57,855 bases of DNA from Chara braunii (lineage: Eukaryota; Streptophyta; Charophyceae; Charales; Characeae): assembly GCA_003427395.1 (NCBI GenBank), contig BFEA01000052.1, forward strand, positions 4,180,486 through 4,238,340, given 5' to 3'. Below the pieces are notes generated by a model. That model had not been told where the DNA came from and ran no database searches. It saw only the letters and a program-made list of their open reading frames with translations. Made by a program: the position numbers and the translations under genes. This document shows, piece by piece, positions 11,412 through 23,668 of the stretch; position 1 is the stretch's first letter, and every line of letters starts with the position of its first letter.

Positions 11412-11760
11412 GCGCACAACCTTAGATTGAGGCCAGCCGCGTCGTATTCGGAGACTCGCGAAATTCGACGTCGGCAAGTGACGAATCGGCGAGACACCTA
11501 TATCGTCCCGATATTGCACCAGATACGACCCTGACTTGGACGGCGAAACCAAAGGAGGCGGTAGCTCTGTTCCCCGGAGCAAAGACCGCGCCTACCCTCC
11601 TGCACTCGTATCCAAGAGTTTGCCACATGAGATCTCAGCTCCAATCTGGGACTCCATCACCACTTTCCAAAAACCCTTGGCACACCCCCTTTTCGCACTT
11701 CCAGGCCCACTCACACTCTGATTAGGAAGTCGCGTCGGGCGTGAGGTTTGGGCATCACAA
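11330..11760 (+). mobile_element. Ty3/gypsy 3' fragment related to the 40 kb element
   Basis: This stretch is a diverged reverse complement of about 39,965-40,440. Shared landmarks in order are the GFIRRT..SEE coding tail, a REIRRRQVT-like segment, a CTGGGACTCCA..ACTTTCC block, GGCACACCCCCTTTT and a GGCGTGAGGTT..GGGC.TCACA end. Orientation is opposite to the 40 kb copy, so two insertions of one family are present. The integrase core and everything upstream are missing here. Confidence 0.78.
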
Positions 11761-11944
11761 GGCGTCACAAGGTGACCTGAAATGTGAGGATGGGACTCTA
11801 TGGACCGTGTTATTCATGAAGTTGGTTCCCCCCCCCCCCCCCCTAGTGAAGCAAGGTTGTTCCTGATCCAATGCGCTCGTGTCCGACCCTTCACCCGGGA
11901 GAGTGCCACCCATGAGACCCGGTACCGCTGTCCTATGTGACACC

Positions 11945-12030
11945 CGCGGCCTAGGCCGCGGGCATTTCGGCCGCTGCGGCCGAGAATCTCAGCCGCAGCC
12001 GCGGCCGATGAGGCCCAATCCGCGGCCTGT
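11945..12030. repeat. GC-rich palindromic cluster
   Basis: Interleaved inverted motifs such as GCGGCCTAGGCCGC and GGCCGCTGCGGCC, followed by an abrupt AT-rich stretch. It could be one end of another inverted-repeat element, but I cannot find the matching end. Confidence 0.4.
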
Positions 12031-12212
12031 TTTTTTAATATTTTTCTTTTACCCCTAAAAACACGTAAAAAAAAATAAAAAAAATATGGGGGTGTAGGGC
12101 TTGGAAAACCCTACACTCCTATATTTGTTTTTTTGGAATCCGACTTTGTTTAAGATTTAAAAAAAATCAAAAATTAAATTCGATTTAAACAAAATATATA
12201 TATATATATATA

Positions 12213-12973
12213 CAGGGTCACCAGCCCGTACGTACGGAGGTCCCCGGGCAGACCTCGGTACGTACGGGCGTTCGGGGTCCCTTACGGAGTCCGAACCCGA
12301 CGGCGTTCGGCCCCCGCCAAAAATTATTTCGGGGCCTAAAAATAATTTTTTTTTTTCTGAAGTGTTTTTTGTGAGTTCTCTATGACGTGAGGTACATGCC
12401 TGTAAATTTTCAAGTCATTTGGCTAAGCCAAATAAGAATTAAAATTCGCGAAAGATGGCAGTTTCAAAACGTGCTCGCCCACATATTTTTTCACATTTTA
12501 CTTTTTGTTTTCACTTTAGTTCGGGGTCTAAACAATTTTATTATTTTTTGAAACTTTTTCAGTGGGTTTTGTATTATGTTAAGTACACATCTGTAAATTT
12601 TCAGGGCATTTAGCTATGCCAAAAAAAAAATAAAAGTTGCCAAAGACGGCGGTGTCGAAAACATGCTCGTGCACTCACTAAATTTAATTCTTTTTATTTT
12701 TATTTATTTTTATTATTAGTATTTGTTTTCGGTATTTTATTTTTGTTTCAAATTTGGTAAGGAATTCGGATGTAATGCTCAGGCAAATCTTGTTTAATTT
12801 ATTTTTCTCCATAACATATCTTTTTTTCAGAGTTTTTTTATGACGTTTTGTTTTTCTTTTTTTTTTTTTGGGTCCGCGTTTGGCCCGAACGGCCGAACGC
12901 ATCCCCAAGGGGTCCCATACGTTCGGGCGTTCGGGTTCGGGCGTTCCGCCCGTCCCGAATGCTGGCAACCCTA
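12213..12973. mobile_element. hAT-like non-autonomous element, 761 bp
   Basis: Ends are CAGGGTCACCAGC and, reversed, TAGGGTTGCCAGC (10 of 13 paired). TATATATA stands on both sides, compatible with an 8-bp duplication into an (AT)n target although the microsatellite makes this weak. Subterminal parts are rich in CGTTCGG-type motifs, as in the elements at 4.4 and 8.7 kb. Two internal blocks near 12,360-12,470 and 12,550-12,660 (GTACA..CTGTAAATTTTCA..CATTT) are diverged repeats of each other. No transposase frame. Confidence 0.6.
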
Positions 12974-13150
12974 TATATATATATAAAGAAAAGCAGGAAT
13001 TTTTTTTTTCATTTTTTATCATGAGATCTCTGGTCCCTGAATTGACCTGTTCTTTTTTTTGAAATAAATTTCTGTTTCTTGCAGGGAAATGAGGTGTTTA
13101 AAAAAAATGAAGATGCAAAATTTGAAAACAAATAAACAAAAAAAGGGTTT

Positions 13151-13172
13151 GATTGATTGATTGATTGATTAA
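13151..13172. repeat. (TTGA)n microsatellite
   Basis: About five TTGA units to the left of the array; the right side carries the complementary (TCAA)n at about 13,867-13,944. Confidence 0.9.
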
Positions 13173-13177
13173 GTGTG

Positions 13178-13227
<50 letters not shown>
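13173..13227. repeat. (GT)n microsatellite
   Basis: GT units running into an assembly gap, so the true length is unknown. Confidence 0.95.
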
Positions 13228-13258
13228 NNNNNNNNNNNNNNNNNNNNNNNNNNNNNNN
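13228..13258. other. Assembly gap, 31 N
   Basis: The gap interrupts a (GT)n run just before the first unit of the tandem array, a common assembly failure point. Confidence 0.98.
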
Positions 13259-13836
<578 letters not shown>

Positions 13837-13864
13837 CGGGAAGGGGAGGGAGGACCCCTCCCCC

Positions 13865-13866
<2 letters not shown>

Positions 13867-13909
<43 letters not shown>

Positions 13910-13944
13910 CCAACCAATCAATCAATCAAAACATCAATCAATCA
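13867..13944. repeat. (TCAA)n microsatellite
   Basis: Up to 17 TCAA-type units with a few CCAA variants, the reverse complement of the (TTGA)n run on the left of the array. Confidence 0.92.
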
Positions 13945-14036
13945 ATGGTTTTTTTTTTTCTATTTTTTTTTAATTATCTAAGGCACTCAAGAAAAACACC
14001 CCCCCCCCCGAAAAAAAAAAAATCTTATTTTTTTTT

Positions 14037-14870
14037 GTGCTGTCCTGTAGAGGACGTGGTGTGCAGGCCGCGCGCGCCGGCCGATTTCCCGCACGCGCCC
14101 CCACTAGGCCTGGTGCGGCCGCACGGGAACTCGGCCGCGGGTCTGCCGCTGGCCTCCTCGGCCGCCGCCGAGGCCGTGGGATCCGCGGCCGACGGACCCA
14201 CGTAGCCGCTGTCTCCAGTGCCGTTGCGAGGACATGGTAGCCATTGACAGGAACCGAAGGTAGTTCTGGAAGCGGCAGGTGCTGGATGGATGTTGGCGGT
14301 GGTTCGAATCCGAAAACTGCAGTTGGCCGCGCGTATCTCCAGACACTTGGGCTATGGCGGCCTCCCGTCTGCCCCTCTGTCGTCCGCTGGCCCGCCGCAG
14401 GTTGTTCACCGTCTGCATGTGACGAGAAACTGCGAGCAATGCAGTTCCTAACAGCGACATATCCCTCGGTGTCAGCCTCCACGCCCCTGACACATCGCTG
14501 ATGCCGTCTTCCATTGCCCCAAGCGAACCGCGAAGGCGCGCACATGGCGACCTTCTTCCCAAGGCCGCAGGAAGCACGGATGATGGGCGAGAGCGCTGTC
14601 CACGAATGAGAGCGCAATCACAAATTCAAAATTTCCGCTGCCACGTGCACCTTTCATATCATGGGTGCCGCCTTCATGCGCGTGGTAGGCTGCCCGCCCA
14701 AACGGTGAGGTCCCGAATATTGCATGTGCCACAGCCCCACAGGACATGGACAGCTTCTTGTCCGCCATACCGCCTTCATGGACGTCCGTGCCCGACAGGT
14801 CGACTTCTGACACCCGGCCCTCCTCACCTGAGATGTAAGGGCGGGTAAGTGTAGGGTCTGCCGTATCGGT
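14037..14870. other. GC-rich island with overlapping open frames
   Basis: Composition changes sharply from A/T homopolymers to about two-thirds G+C. Long frames overlap on both strands (for example 13,970-14,617 and 14,472-14,903 on the -, 14,501-14,848 on the +), as expected where stop codons are rare. None shows a recognisable domain, so I do not call a gene. It could be an exon of an unknown gene or part of a transposon. Confidence 0.3.
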
Positions 14871-15021
14871 TGTGGAACGAAAAAAGTACGGTAAATTAAT
14901 CACCCTAGGCCAGTTAGGGTGCCCTTACTAAGTAAAACTATGTAAGGATTCGTAAGTGGTGTGGAATCGGGTACCAAAGCCGCATAATCCCCAAAATCCT
15001 GAAAAAATACTGTAGAGGGAT

Positions 15022-15450
15022 AGTCACACCAGGATCTCATTTCCCCAAACTACTTATAGTGACCCCATTTGTCAGCCGCCTGAGGGCCCTCGGGGATTGG
15101 GAATTTGAGGTTACCGCAAATTTCTTATTCTTGTTGAATCTGTTTGGTCCGTTTTGTGTCTGTTTGGTCCGTTTTGTGTGCAACCCGGTGGGCCGTTGCT
15201 GGCATAATGCTCACACGAAGATCTCATTTCCCCAAACGACTTATTGTGACCCCATTTGTCAGTGACCTGAGGGGCCACGGGGATTGGGAATTTGCCGTAA
15301 CCTCGGGAGGTTACCACAAATTTCTTATTCTTGTTGGGATTCAACCTGCTGAAATGGAAAGAAATTAGAAGACAAAGACATCCCCAGGAAATGAGATGTC
15401 GCAGTGTGACTGGAGCAGGAAATGAGATGTCGCAGTGTGACTGGAGCAGT
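15022..15450. repeat. Local direct and inverted repeats
   Basis: A block beginning ATCTCATTTCCCCAAAC occurs at about 15,034 and again at about 15,221, continuing through TGACCCCATTTGTCAG and AAATTTCTTATTCTTGTTG. Between them CTGTTTGGTCCGTTTTGTG is repeated twice in tandem. At about 15,387-15,450 a 34-bp unit GGAAATGAGATGTCGCAGTG... is repeated twice; its GGAAATGAGAT is the reverse complement of the block start. Confidence 0.75.
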
Positions 15451-16556
15451 CGAAGAGGACCCAAAATCCAGGCCGCCCGCAACCTTGTCTGTTGCGAAAT
15501 AGGGAAGCAGTGTGACTGGTCCAGCCACTATTTCCCCAAATCGGGCATGTGAGGACCCCTGCCTCAGGCACTAACGGATTTTCATTAAAAGAAAAAAAAG
15601 AAAAAGCAACTTCAGCTGCCAAATGCGACTTCGCTGCATTACCAGGGAAATGCAACTTCACTTCATTGCTGTACCTGCTGGATGCAACTTGAACCCTGGC
15701 CTTGGAAAATGTGGAAGAATTGGCAGAATTGTTTTTTTTTTTTTTTTCCTTATGACCCCCGCGGTTGATAGGACCCGGCTGGTGAATGGAATGGAATGGG
15801 TTGAGTTCGAATCGGAAAAAGAAGAAAAAAAGAGAGAGACAAGGAAACGATATCAGTTGGCGTAAAATAAAAAAAAGGAAAAACAATAGGATGTCAGCTG
15901 TCCAGCTTTTTCTGGACAACAACAGAAAAAAGGACGAATTGGCTATCCAACGACCAACGTCCCTGGACATCGGCCGTGACCATCATGAGTTTCCTTTCGT
16001 CCTTTCGAGTTCAGGGACACCCCGTGACCGTGTACAGCTACCATAGGCACATGCAGACCTCTTTTGTCGGTCGGCATCGATCACGTCGCGTAACATTGAT
16101 TCCCGATGAGACGCGACGCATGATTGATTGATTGATGAGGTGGCGCGCCGGCTCGGCCTCGCCTGCCGAAACCGGCGCCAAGTCCCACGACGGTAGCACT
16201 TTCTATCTAGCGGGCACGCTACCATCCGATGTGAAATCTCGTGGTCACAAGTGTGGCCCCGCCGAGAAGTTGCTCAAACACTCCATCTATCTACCGTAGT
16301 AGGTGGTCCTGGGACGTGGCGGGCAGTCGCCGCAACCACCGACAACCCCCGCCTCCGCAGCCGCTCGTGTCGGTAGCTCCCCGGTCGGCCCGCCTTCTCG
16401 CGCGGAGCCTCGCAGGGGCCTGGGGATGGGGGCCCGTGGGGCGCAGCTGGAGCTGTGTAGTCGAGACGAGAACTGTCCACTCTCTTCTTCTTCTTTCCTT
16501 TAAAAGACACTCGAGCACAGCAGTGATCAATATGCAGGATCGTCATTGCTTCCGTT
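15451..16556. other. Intergenic upstream of the amylase gene
   Basis: GC content rises toward the gene. Includes a T run (about 15,731-15,747) and a short (GATT)n run near 16,123. No protein gene recognised. Confidence 0.45.
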
Positions 16557-16564
16557 TATATAAG
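16557..16564 (+). promoter_or_regulatory. TATA-like box
   Basis: TATATAAG in a GC-rich neighbourhood, upstream of the amylase start codon. If used, transcription would begin near 16,590 and the 5' leader would be about 870 bases, possibly with its own intron. No other comparably good TATA motif is seen between here and the ATG. Confidence 0.35.
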
Positions 16565-17457
16565 CTGACCACGGAGAGCTTGCGTTCACCGATGTCAGAG
16601 TTCGCGCGTTTCTGCTACGGAGACCGTGTTCGGTGTGCGATCGCTGAGCTGTAGTCGCTTGTCCAATTTTGCGCGTTCCTTCCATTCCCTGTCGTGTCTG
16701 GAAATTGCCGGAACTCCTCTGGCAAGTGTCCGGAGAGCGGGCTCGTGCGCAGTCGGGGATTTGCTTTGCTCGTTCTGGTGCGCGTTTCTTGCTTGTGGTT
16801 GCGTTCACCGCGGTCTGTCGAGCCTTCCTCTCAGTAGTGTGTCGTCGTCCATCTCAAGGTTACTGTTGTTGTTATTCCGGCGCACTCGAAGCTGTACACT
16901 CCGCGTGAATGTGGCGGCTTATTCGAGCGATTCACTTCCCTCTCTTCCGTCTAGATCGACAGGTTTATGGACTCGTTGATTGATTGATTGATTAGTCTAT
17001 TGAGTACTTTATAGCTTTCATCCAATTCGGCGAACGCTCTTCTGTGTGTGTGATAAATGATATCAACGCGAACATCTGGCGATCGCTTTATGTCTGACTG
17101 GATCGGTTTCTTAAGTAGGTCGAGTGTAGTATTTGGAGTCCCGGTCTCGAGTGTAAAGTACCGAGTTCCAGTGTACTTCGTCGTCCGGGAAACTGGCCGG
17201 TATACGTTGTAGCCGTCGGCGACGCCGTTTATCGTTTTCATCGTGAACGGGGTGAAGTTGATTGACCGTCTTGTTGTTAAAGGCGGGGAGAAGGCAATTG
17301 ACGAATCTGAGGAGGGGGAAGGGAGTCGAGTCTCGGGGAGGTTTTTTTGGTTTCTGTATATGGTTGCCGGCGATTGTCTTGGCACGTTATTTGGTGATCG
17401 AGTTTTGGTCATTTTGCAGTTATTTTATTGCGTTTGGGAAAGTGAAATATTAGGAAG

Positions 17458-17904
17458 ATGACGATGGATGTGGCAAGGACGCTGTCGACTGCTGTGCAAT
17501 GCGCGCCGGCCGGTGCGCTAGACACGGCGGCGAACCGTAATGCCTCTGCGCCGCCGAGATCTTCGATGTTGAAGTCGGTGCCTGTGACTGCGTCATGGCA
17601 CTCGTCGGGATCGCCAAGAAGGTCGCGGTCGGCACGTATTTCTGCCGAAAGTGTGATAACAGGAGGAGGCGAGAGGCGAACATCGTTTTTGGGGACGGCT
17701 GTTGCCTTGAGGAAAGCTCTCGCGCTGCCCGCGCTGGACTTGCTGACGCCATGCCAATTGCGCGAGCAGAGAGTTCTTATTGGCAGGATACGTATTGTGG
17801 TGTCCTCGAGTTTGCAGGAGACGACGGCGTTTACTCATGTGGAACAACAGGGCCGTGTACCTCATCCGGTACCCACAGATCCTCTCAAAGTCGTCATGAT
17901 GCAG
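17458..17904 (+). CDS. Amylase exon 1 (N-terminal extension)
   Basis: 149 codons ending in phase 0 at a CAG|GTAGGG donor. Encodes the low-acid, Ser/Arg/Ala-rich leader and finishes with PLKVVMMQ, the first strand of the barrel. Residues about 75-137 have no recognised domain. Confidence 0.82.
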
Positions 17905-20900
17905 GTAGGGCGTTATGTTCTACAGGCCTCACCACCTTTTTCATTTCTTCCTCCTCTTCAAGCATACCCTCATCTTCTAGGCATATAATGTTGTCTTTGC
18001 CTCGGCCGTCTTTCGCAGTGTACTCTGGTGTATATGAAAAGTGGTTTTTATGTGAAGAGTGACCTCGCCTCTTTTCTTTCCCTCATTCTCTCCAAGCGGA
18101 CCCTCGCATATGTCTCCGTTTCTGCCTCCGTTTCTCTGTCTCCGTTTCTCTGTCTAGCGGTTCTCTGTCTAGCGGACTGTCGTTTCTCTGCGTCCTTTTC
18201 TGTGCATAGAATCCTCTCGTTCCCTCGACGGTGTCCCGCAGTGTCTCGTTCACCTGTGGTGTCTGGTTTTCGTGTGAAGAGGGTTTGCGTGTGAAGAGGA
18301 TTTGCATGTGAAGAGAGCCTGTGAACAGCGAAGCGATTTCTTTGTCCAGCGTCTGTATTCGGGGGTTTATTTGCTTCTTTGTGGTGTAAAGTACATGCCT
18401 TCACCCTCTTTTTGTATAGTGTGCACGTATGCTCATAGAGATACGAACATGGTTTGGCCTTATGAAATGATGTCCTGGAGTACAACATGATGATCATGAT
18501 TACATCGACGTCGCGCACTCGAGTTCTAGTGTGTGAGATTCACTTCGCCGGAATTACCGAATGATGGCCTGAATATGACACGATGGTCACTTACGTTCTC
18601 GTGTGAGAAGGTCAGGTTTGCCTCCAGCTGGGCCCTTCGTTTCACCAGAGGAGTGTGGCCAAGCTCAGTAAGAGCTACGCACAGAGGGAGCTCTCGTCTC
18701 GTTGTGCTGTTAGCTAAGGGCCTTGTGTGGTTCTTAGGCGTTGTCTCGTTGTGCTGTTAGCTGTGGGTTCTTAAGCGTTGTCTCGTTGTGCTGTTAGCTG
18801 TGGGCCTTGTGTGGTTAAGCGTCTTGTGGCAATTTCCCCGTCTATTGTGTGTGGGTGATTGACTCTGAGATCAGTCAGTGTCACGACCACTCTTTGACAC
18901 ATAGGAGAACGCAGCGTGTTTCACAATCGTAAGCAAAGTGTTCGTTGATCGGATTTGGACGTATTTACTGGGAAGCTTTCGGGCTTTGTTTGTTTTGACT
19001 TCTCCTACTCGTACGTTATTCGGGCTTTGTTTTGACTTCTCCTTATTCGTGCGTTATTCGTCTTCTTTCGCCACCTTCCAAGGTTGTTTAAACTCACCCG
19101 ACCGCTTTTAACTTTCTAGATAATACGTCGGATCGTACGGAATGCTTGTGGACAAGGAGGGAAAGATTGACGCTGGCGGACTCGTTGTGTTGAAAATTGG
19201 TGTGAGAATGGTTCTCTAAATTGACGTGGATGTGACGACCAGATGGTATGAGCTGGGAGTGGTGGTTCCTGTTTCTGAGGATGGATTGATTGCTGGTCTG
19301 GAAGATGATGACCATGTGCCACATGGTGGGATCATACTGCACCGGGATGTCAATCCACGTGATATCATCGTAAGCCTTGTGGTATTATTTGAGTCCGCGT
19401 TGATATCACGTACTGGGCAAGGTTTCTCGATCGTATGTCTGTGGCACGTTCCCAGTCCGAGCTCCGTTGATTTTAGCATGTGTGACAGGATGTTTGAGTG
19501 AACTTGCCCTGCGCTTATATGCAAGTGATGCTTCTTCTCGTTTGATCGTTATTTCAACTGGCTTGCAAATGCTTGCTGTTTCGAGCGAATTGCGCATATG
19601 GTGTTGTACACCGTCTTTTGATCTTCGTGTGTGCGTGCATGCTCCTGCGATTCGCTGCCTACAGATTACACGACCGGTCAGGAGTACGGCCCGTCTTGTG
19701 TTTTGATCTTCGATTGTGCATGCATGCTCCTGCAAGTCTCCGCGCACAGATTGCACGACCGGGCAGGTGCACGACCGGTCAGGGGAATATGGCCTACGTA
19801 GATTTCAGGCGCATAGGGAGCTGTACACCTCTTCTGTTTTTTTGTGCATGCATGCATGCTCCTGCAATTCTCCGCGCACAGATTGCTTGACCGGTCAGGA
19901 TTACGGCCGTGTGGATTCCAGGACGAGAGAAGATGATTCTGGCACACACTAAGTTATTGCATGGAGGCCCGCGCGCAACCCACTCTGAAGAATGACCAGA
20001 CTTTTTGCAGGGCACGTAGGACACCCTTTTGTTCTATTTGCTTTCCTTTCTTTGGGTTGTGTTAACGCTGTCAGATATCGGGACTTTTTGCGTGGCACGT
20101 TACGGTTGTCGTTGTCCTTGCTGTTTGTTTTTGGCACCGTCGTCGCTGTTCATTGTCCGTTTGTCGGAGAGAGACGTAGAGAGACATGCACGTCTGGCTC
20201 GAGGGGGATAAGCGCTCGGTGCGGGGTGAGCGTTATGCGCCGGTAACGAGAGAGGGATGTGGGAGAAGAGCATCAGCTTCTCTTTTGAACCGTCGCATGG
20301 TGTGCTGTCGGTACTCGATGTACCGTCAGTGCTGGAGGTGCGTGCTTTCTACAGCGTTGAAGATTGTGCGCACGCTGCACGTGCTCGAGGTTTGAAGCAC
20401 TGGTCCATCTTTCTGGGGGCACGTGCTGGGCAACCACGCCGTTCGTGCGTGTTCGCCCAGCATAATGATCCTTTTTTGAATTCGTGCGTATCATGATAGG
20501 AAGGACAATGACGTAGATGTTGCTGGGGTGCACAATCAAGTGATCGTTTCTCAAAATATGACTGTTTCCCAGAAGGAAGTCGTCTGTTCCGTCCTCTTCC
20601 TTCAGGAGGAAGGTGGGGTTCGCTTTTTCTGATCCTCCCTCCCAATCTCAGAAGGTCTTCCAGGCGAGCCGAGGTACAAGAAAGATTTGCATGAATGGCA
20701 CAGGTTGCCTTGTGGGTGTGGGGCTTATCGACATGCTGAGCGTTATAAAGGCTGGGTGCTTTGTAAGTGGGTGATACAGTGGCGGCACAGGTTGCCTTGT
20801 CGGTGTGGGGATTATCGAGACGCTGAGCGTTATAAAGCCTGGGTGCTCTGTAAGTGGGTGGTACAGTGGCGGCACAGGTTGCCTTGTGGGTGTGGGCACT

Positions 20901-22828
20901 ATGGGGCTTATCGAGAGGGGCTTATCAAGACGCTGAGCGTTATAAAGGCTGGGTGCTCTGTAAGTGGGTGATACAGTGGTGGGGCTATGAGAGGTAGAGC
21001 GTGGGTGATGTTGTGCTCATCGAAAATATAATGACAATTGGTCGTGATTAATATAGACAAGGAAATTAACGGTAATCTGTGTTTATGTTCTGTTGTATTT
21101 TTGTTCGCTCGTCAGGCTTTCAACTGGGATTCGTGTAAGAAGGGGGGCTGGTACAAGAATTTGAAGGGAAAAGCTGCAGACCTCGCGGATGCTGGTGTGA
21201 CAGACATCTGGCTGCCGCCTCCCTCCCAAGCTGCGGATCCGCATGGTATGTTTCCGTTGACCACGAGGTGAATCGTCTTTTGTCCGCTGTCAGCTCACAG
21301 TCTAGAGGGAGGAGATGTTATTTATCGGTATCGGTCGGTTGTGTGCGTTCATAGTCTACAGGGAGCTTATTCATCGATCGGTTGTGGTCGTCGAACGGTT
21401 TTGAAGTTGTCGTAATGGGAGGTGGATTTGAGTGACTTACTGTCATTTGCCTCGAATGGGCGTGATATCGAAATCACGGAGTGATGCGATCGAAGCAATG
21501 AGATGTAAACGCGTCCTTCTGGAAATGTTTCGGCGGTGAACAAAATTTATCTGTTTAGCCCTTGCATGTATAATCTAAAAATATAGGCGGAATGTGTGAA
21601 TTCTGCCGAGAGTTCTTTTTAGCCCTTTGCGCGTCGCAATTGTACATGATGATCTATGTGTAACTGATGTGTAGAAATGGACTGCTTCGACTGATTCTAG
21701 ATTTGAGATTGTGTTTGCCCACTGTAGTCGGAAAGTGGCGTCAATCCAGGAATCTTTGGGGGGTTTTGCTTGTGTACAACGATTGGAAGGAGGGGGAATT
21801 GGGGATTTTTGGTGGTTTGCTTGTGTACAACGAAGGGAAGGAGGGTGATTGGGGTTTTTTGGTGGAGTACGACGATTGGAAGGCGGGGGATTGGGGGTTT
21901 TTGGTTGAGTACGACGATTGGAAGGAGGCGGATGGGGGGTCGGTCTAGCCTAGTGATTGGATGGCGGTTTTGGCACGAGTACAGCGATTGAACGGGTTAC
22001 AACTGGGAAAACCGCTCGGATTATCCGTTCTATTTTGAGGAATGAGATGGAAACGCTTCTTAGGTGGAGCCCAACGATGGGGATTGGGGGGTCGGCGCAT
22101 AGTGATTGAATGAAGGTTTTGGTGCGAGTGTGGGTCAAATGGAAACCGCTCGGATTAGTCTTGTCTAGTTAGGAGTGTAAATGAAAATGATATGTTGCTT
22201 GAGCAGTGGCAAGGCTTGACGAAAGTTGGTATTCAAGTCTAATTCCGATTACGGGATTTATGCAGTGTCCTTCCCTGACCTGAATTGCCTGTCATGATTC
22301 ATTGTGCAGGATATCTCCCTGGTCAGCTGTACAACATGAATGAGTCAAGATACGGAAACGGTGAGTGGAGTTCTCAAGACGCTCTTACAAGATTAAATTT
22401 AAATCTCATTATCGAGTTGGGAATTTGTAATTGTCTCAAATAGTTAAGAGGCGGCGGCGGCGGTATCAGCCGTTGTCTATGGTTCACCGGACAACTCTGT
22501 TTGACGATATATATGTATATATCGTCAAACACTACTGCCCGGTAAAGCGTCGGCAGAGGAAGAGGAATATGTGTATATGTATGTGTATATGTATGTGTAT
22601 ATGTATGTATGTATTGTATATGTACGTATATGTATTGTATATGTACGTATACATTCGTCGCATACGAGATAATGAGATGAGAAGACGTTGTACTGATGGC
22701 CCCCAGGTAAATTCAGAGCTGTACTACGTCTGATTCCATTGGACTTCAAAATCAGGTTCAAAATCGGGTTCAAAACCAGGTTCTGTGTTTCAGCAGTTGA
22801 TAGGTGTGCCAAGTTGCCAACTGACGTT

Positions 22829-22861
<33 letters not shown>

Positions 22862-23632
22862 CTTGGGTGTGAACAATATCATATGATATATGATTGGGCG
22901 TGATCGATGCCGTATAGTATTTTACTACAACGACAAACGCGGATGTTTTTTTTTTTTTTTTCCAAACATGATATAGTACATTTTGGTTTGATCCTGCCTG
23001 ACTGATACGCTTGGGTTGTCGTTGGTCGTCGGTGTTTGTCTTCGGATGGATGACGGCGATGTGGCGATTGGACACTCGGTGGGTGAATACGACGACGCAA
23101 TCAACAGAGGAGGAATTGAAGGCCATGATTGACGAGATGCATAAGAATGATATTGGCTGTCTGATGGACCTGGTACTTAACCATCGGTCAGCATCAAAGC
23201 AGGATAACCAGGGGAGATGGAATATCTACCTAGGAGGAGCTGGGAATGGGAAATTGGATTGGGGCCCATGGGCCCTCACATGTGACGGTATTTATAACTC
23301 GGGCGGCTCTGGAAGGCCGGACACTGGGGAGAAGTGTGCTTATGCTCCTGATGTTGATCACACGAACAAGCGAGTCCAGGATGAACTCGTGGAGTGGATG
23401 CTCTGGATGCGACACCACATGGGCTTCGATGGCTGGAGGTTCGACTTTGTGAAGGGTTACGCAGCGGAGTATGTGACCATGTAAGGTTCTATGCGTTTTT
23501 CTACTGCGCGCGCCCTCCCCCGTCGTCTTACTACTATCTGCTCTCTCTCTATTTTGAGTTCTTGCTTTCTTCCCCCATTGGTTAGCGTATTCAAAATTTC
23601 GTGCGCCGTCTGTGTTCGTTCTCGCATTAGTC

Positions 23633-23668
<36 letters not shown>

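Noticed and set aside
14104-14617. GC-rich - strand frames as a host gene
   Set aside because: All frames are open because of composition; no domain or consistent splice structure.
19142-19370. Two frames separated by one TAA with ordinary codon composition ([17 protein letters not shown]) ending near a GTAAGC
   Set aside because: No domain, an in-frame stop, and position inside intron 1.
20257-20640. Possible extra amylase exon or starch-binding domain (LKHWSIFLG ... [15 protein letters not shown])
   Set aside because: The two pieces are in different frames, have no matching splice sites, and exon 1 joins exon 2 directly with the conserved first barrel strand restored.
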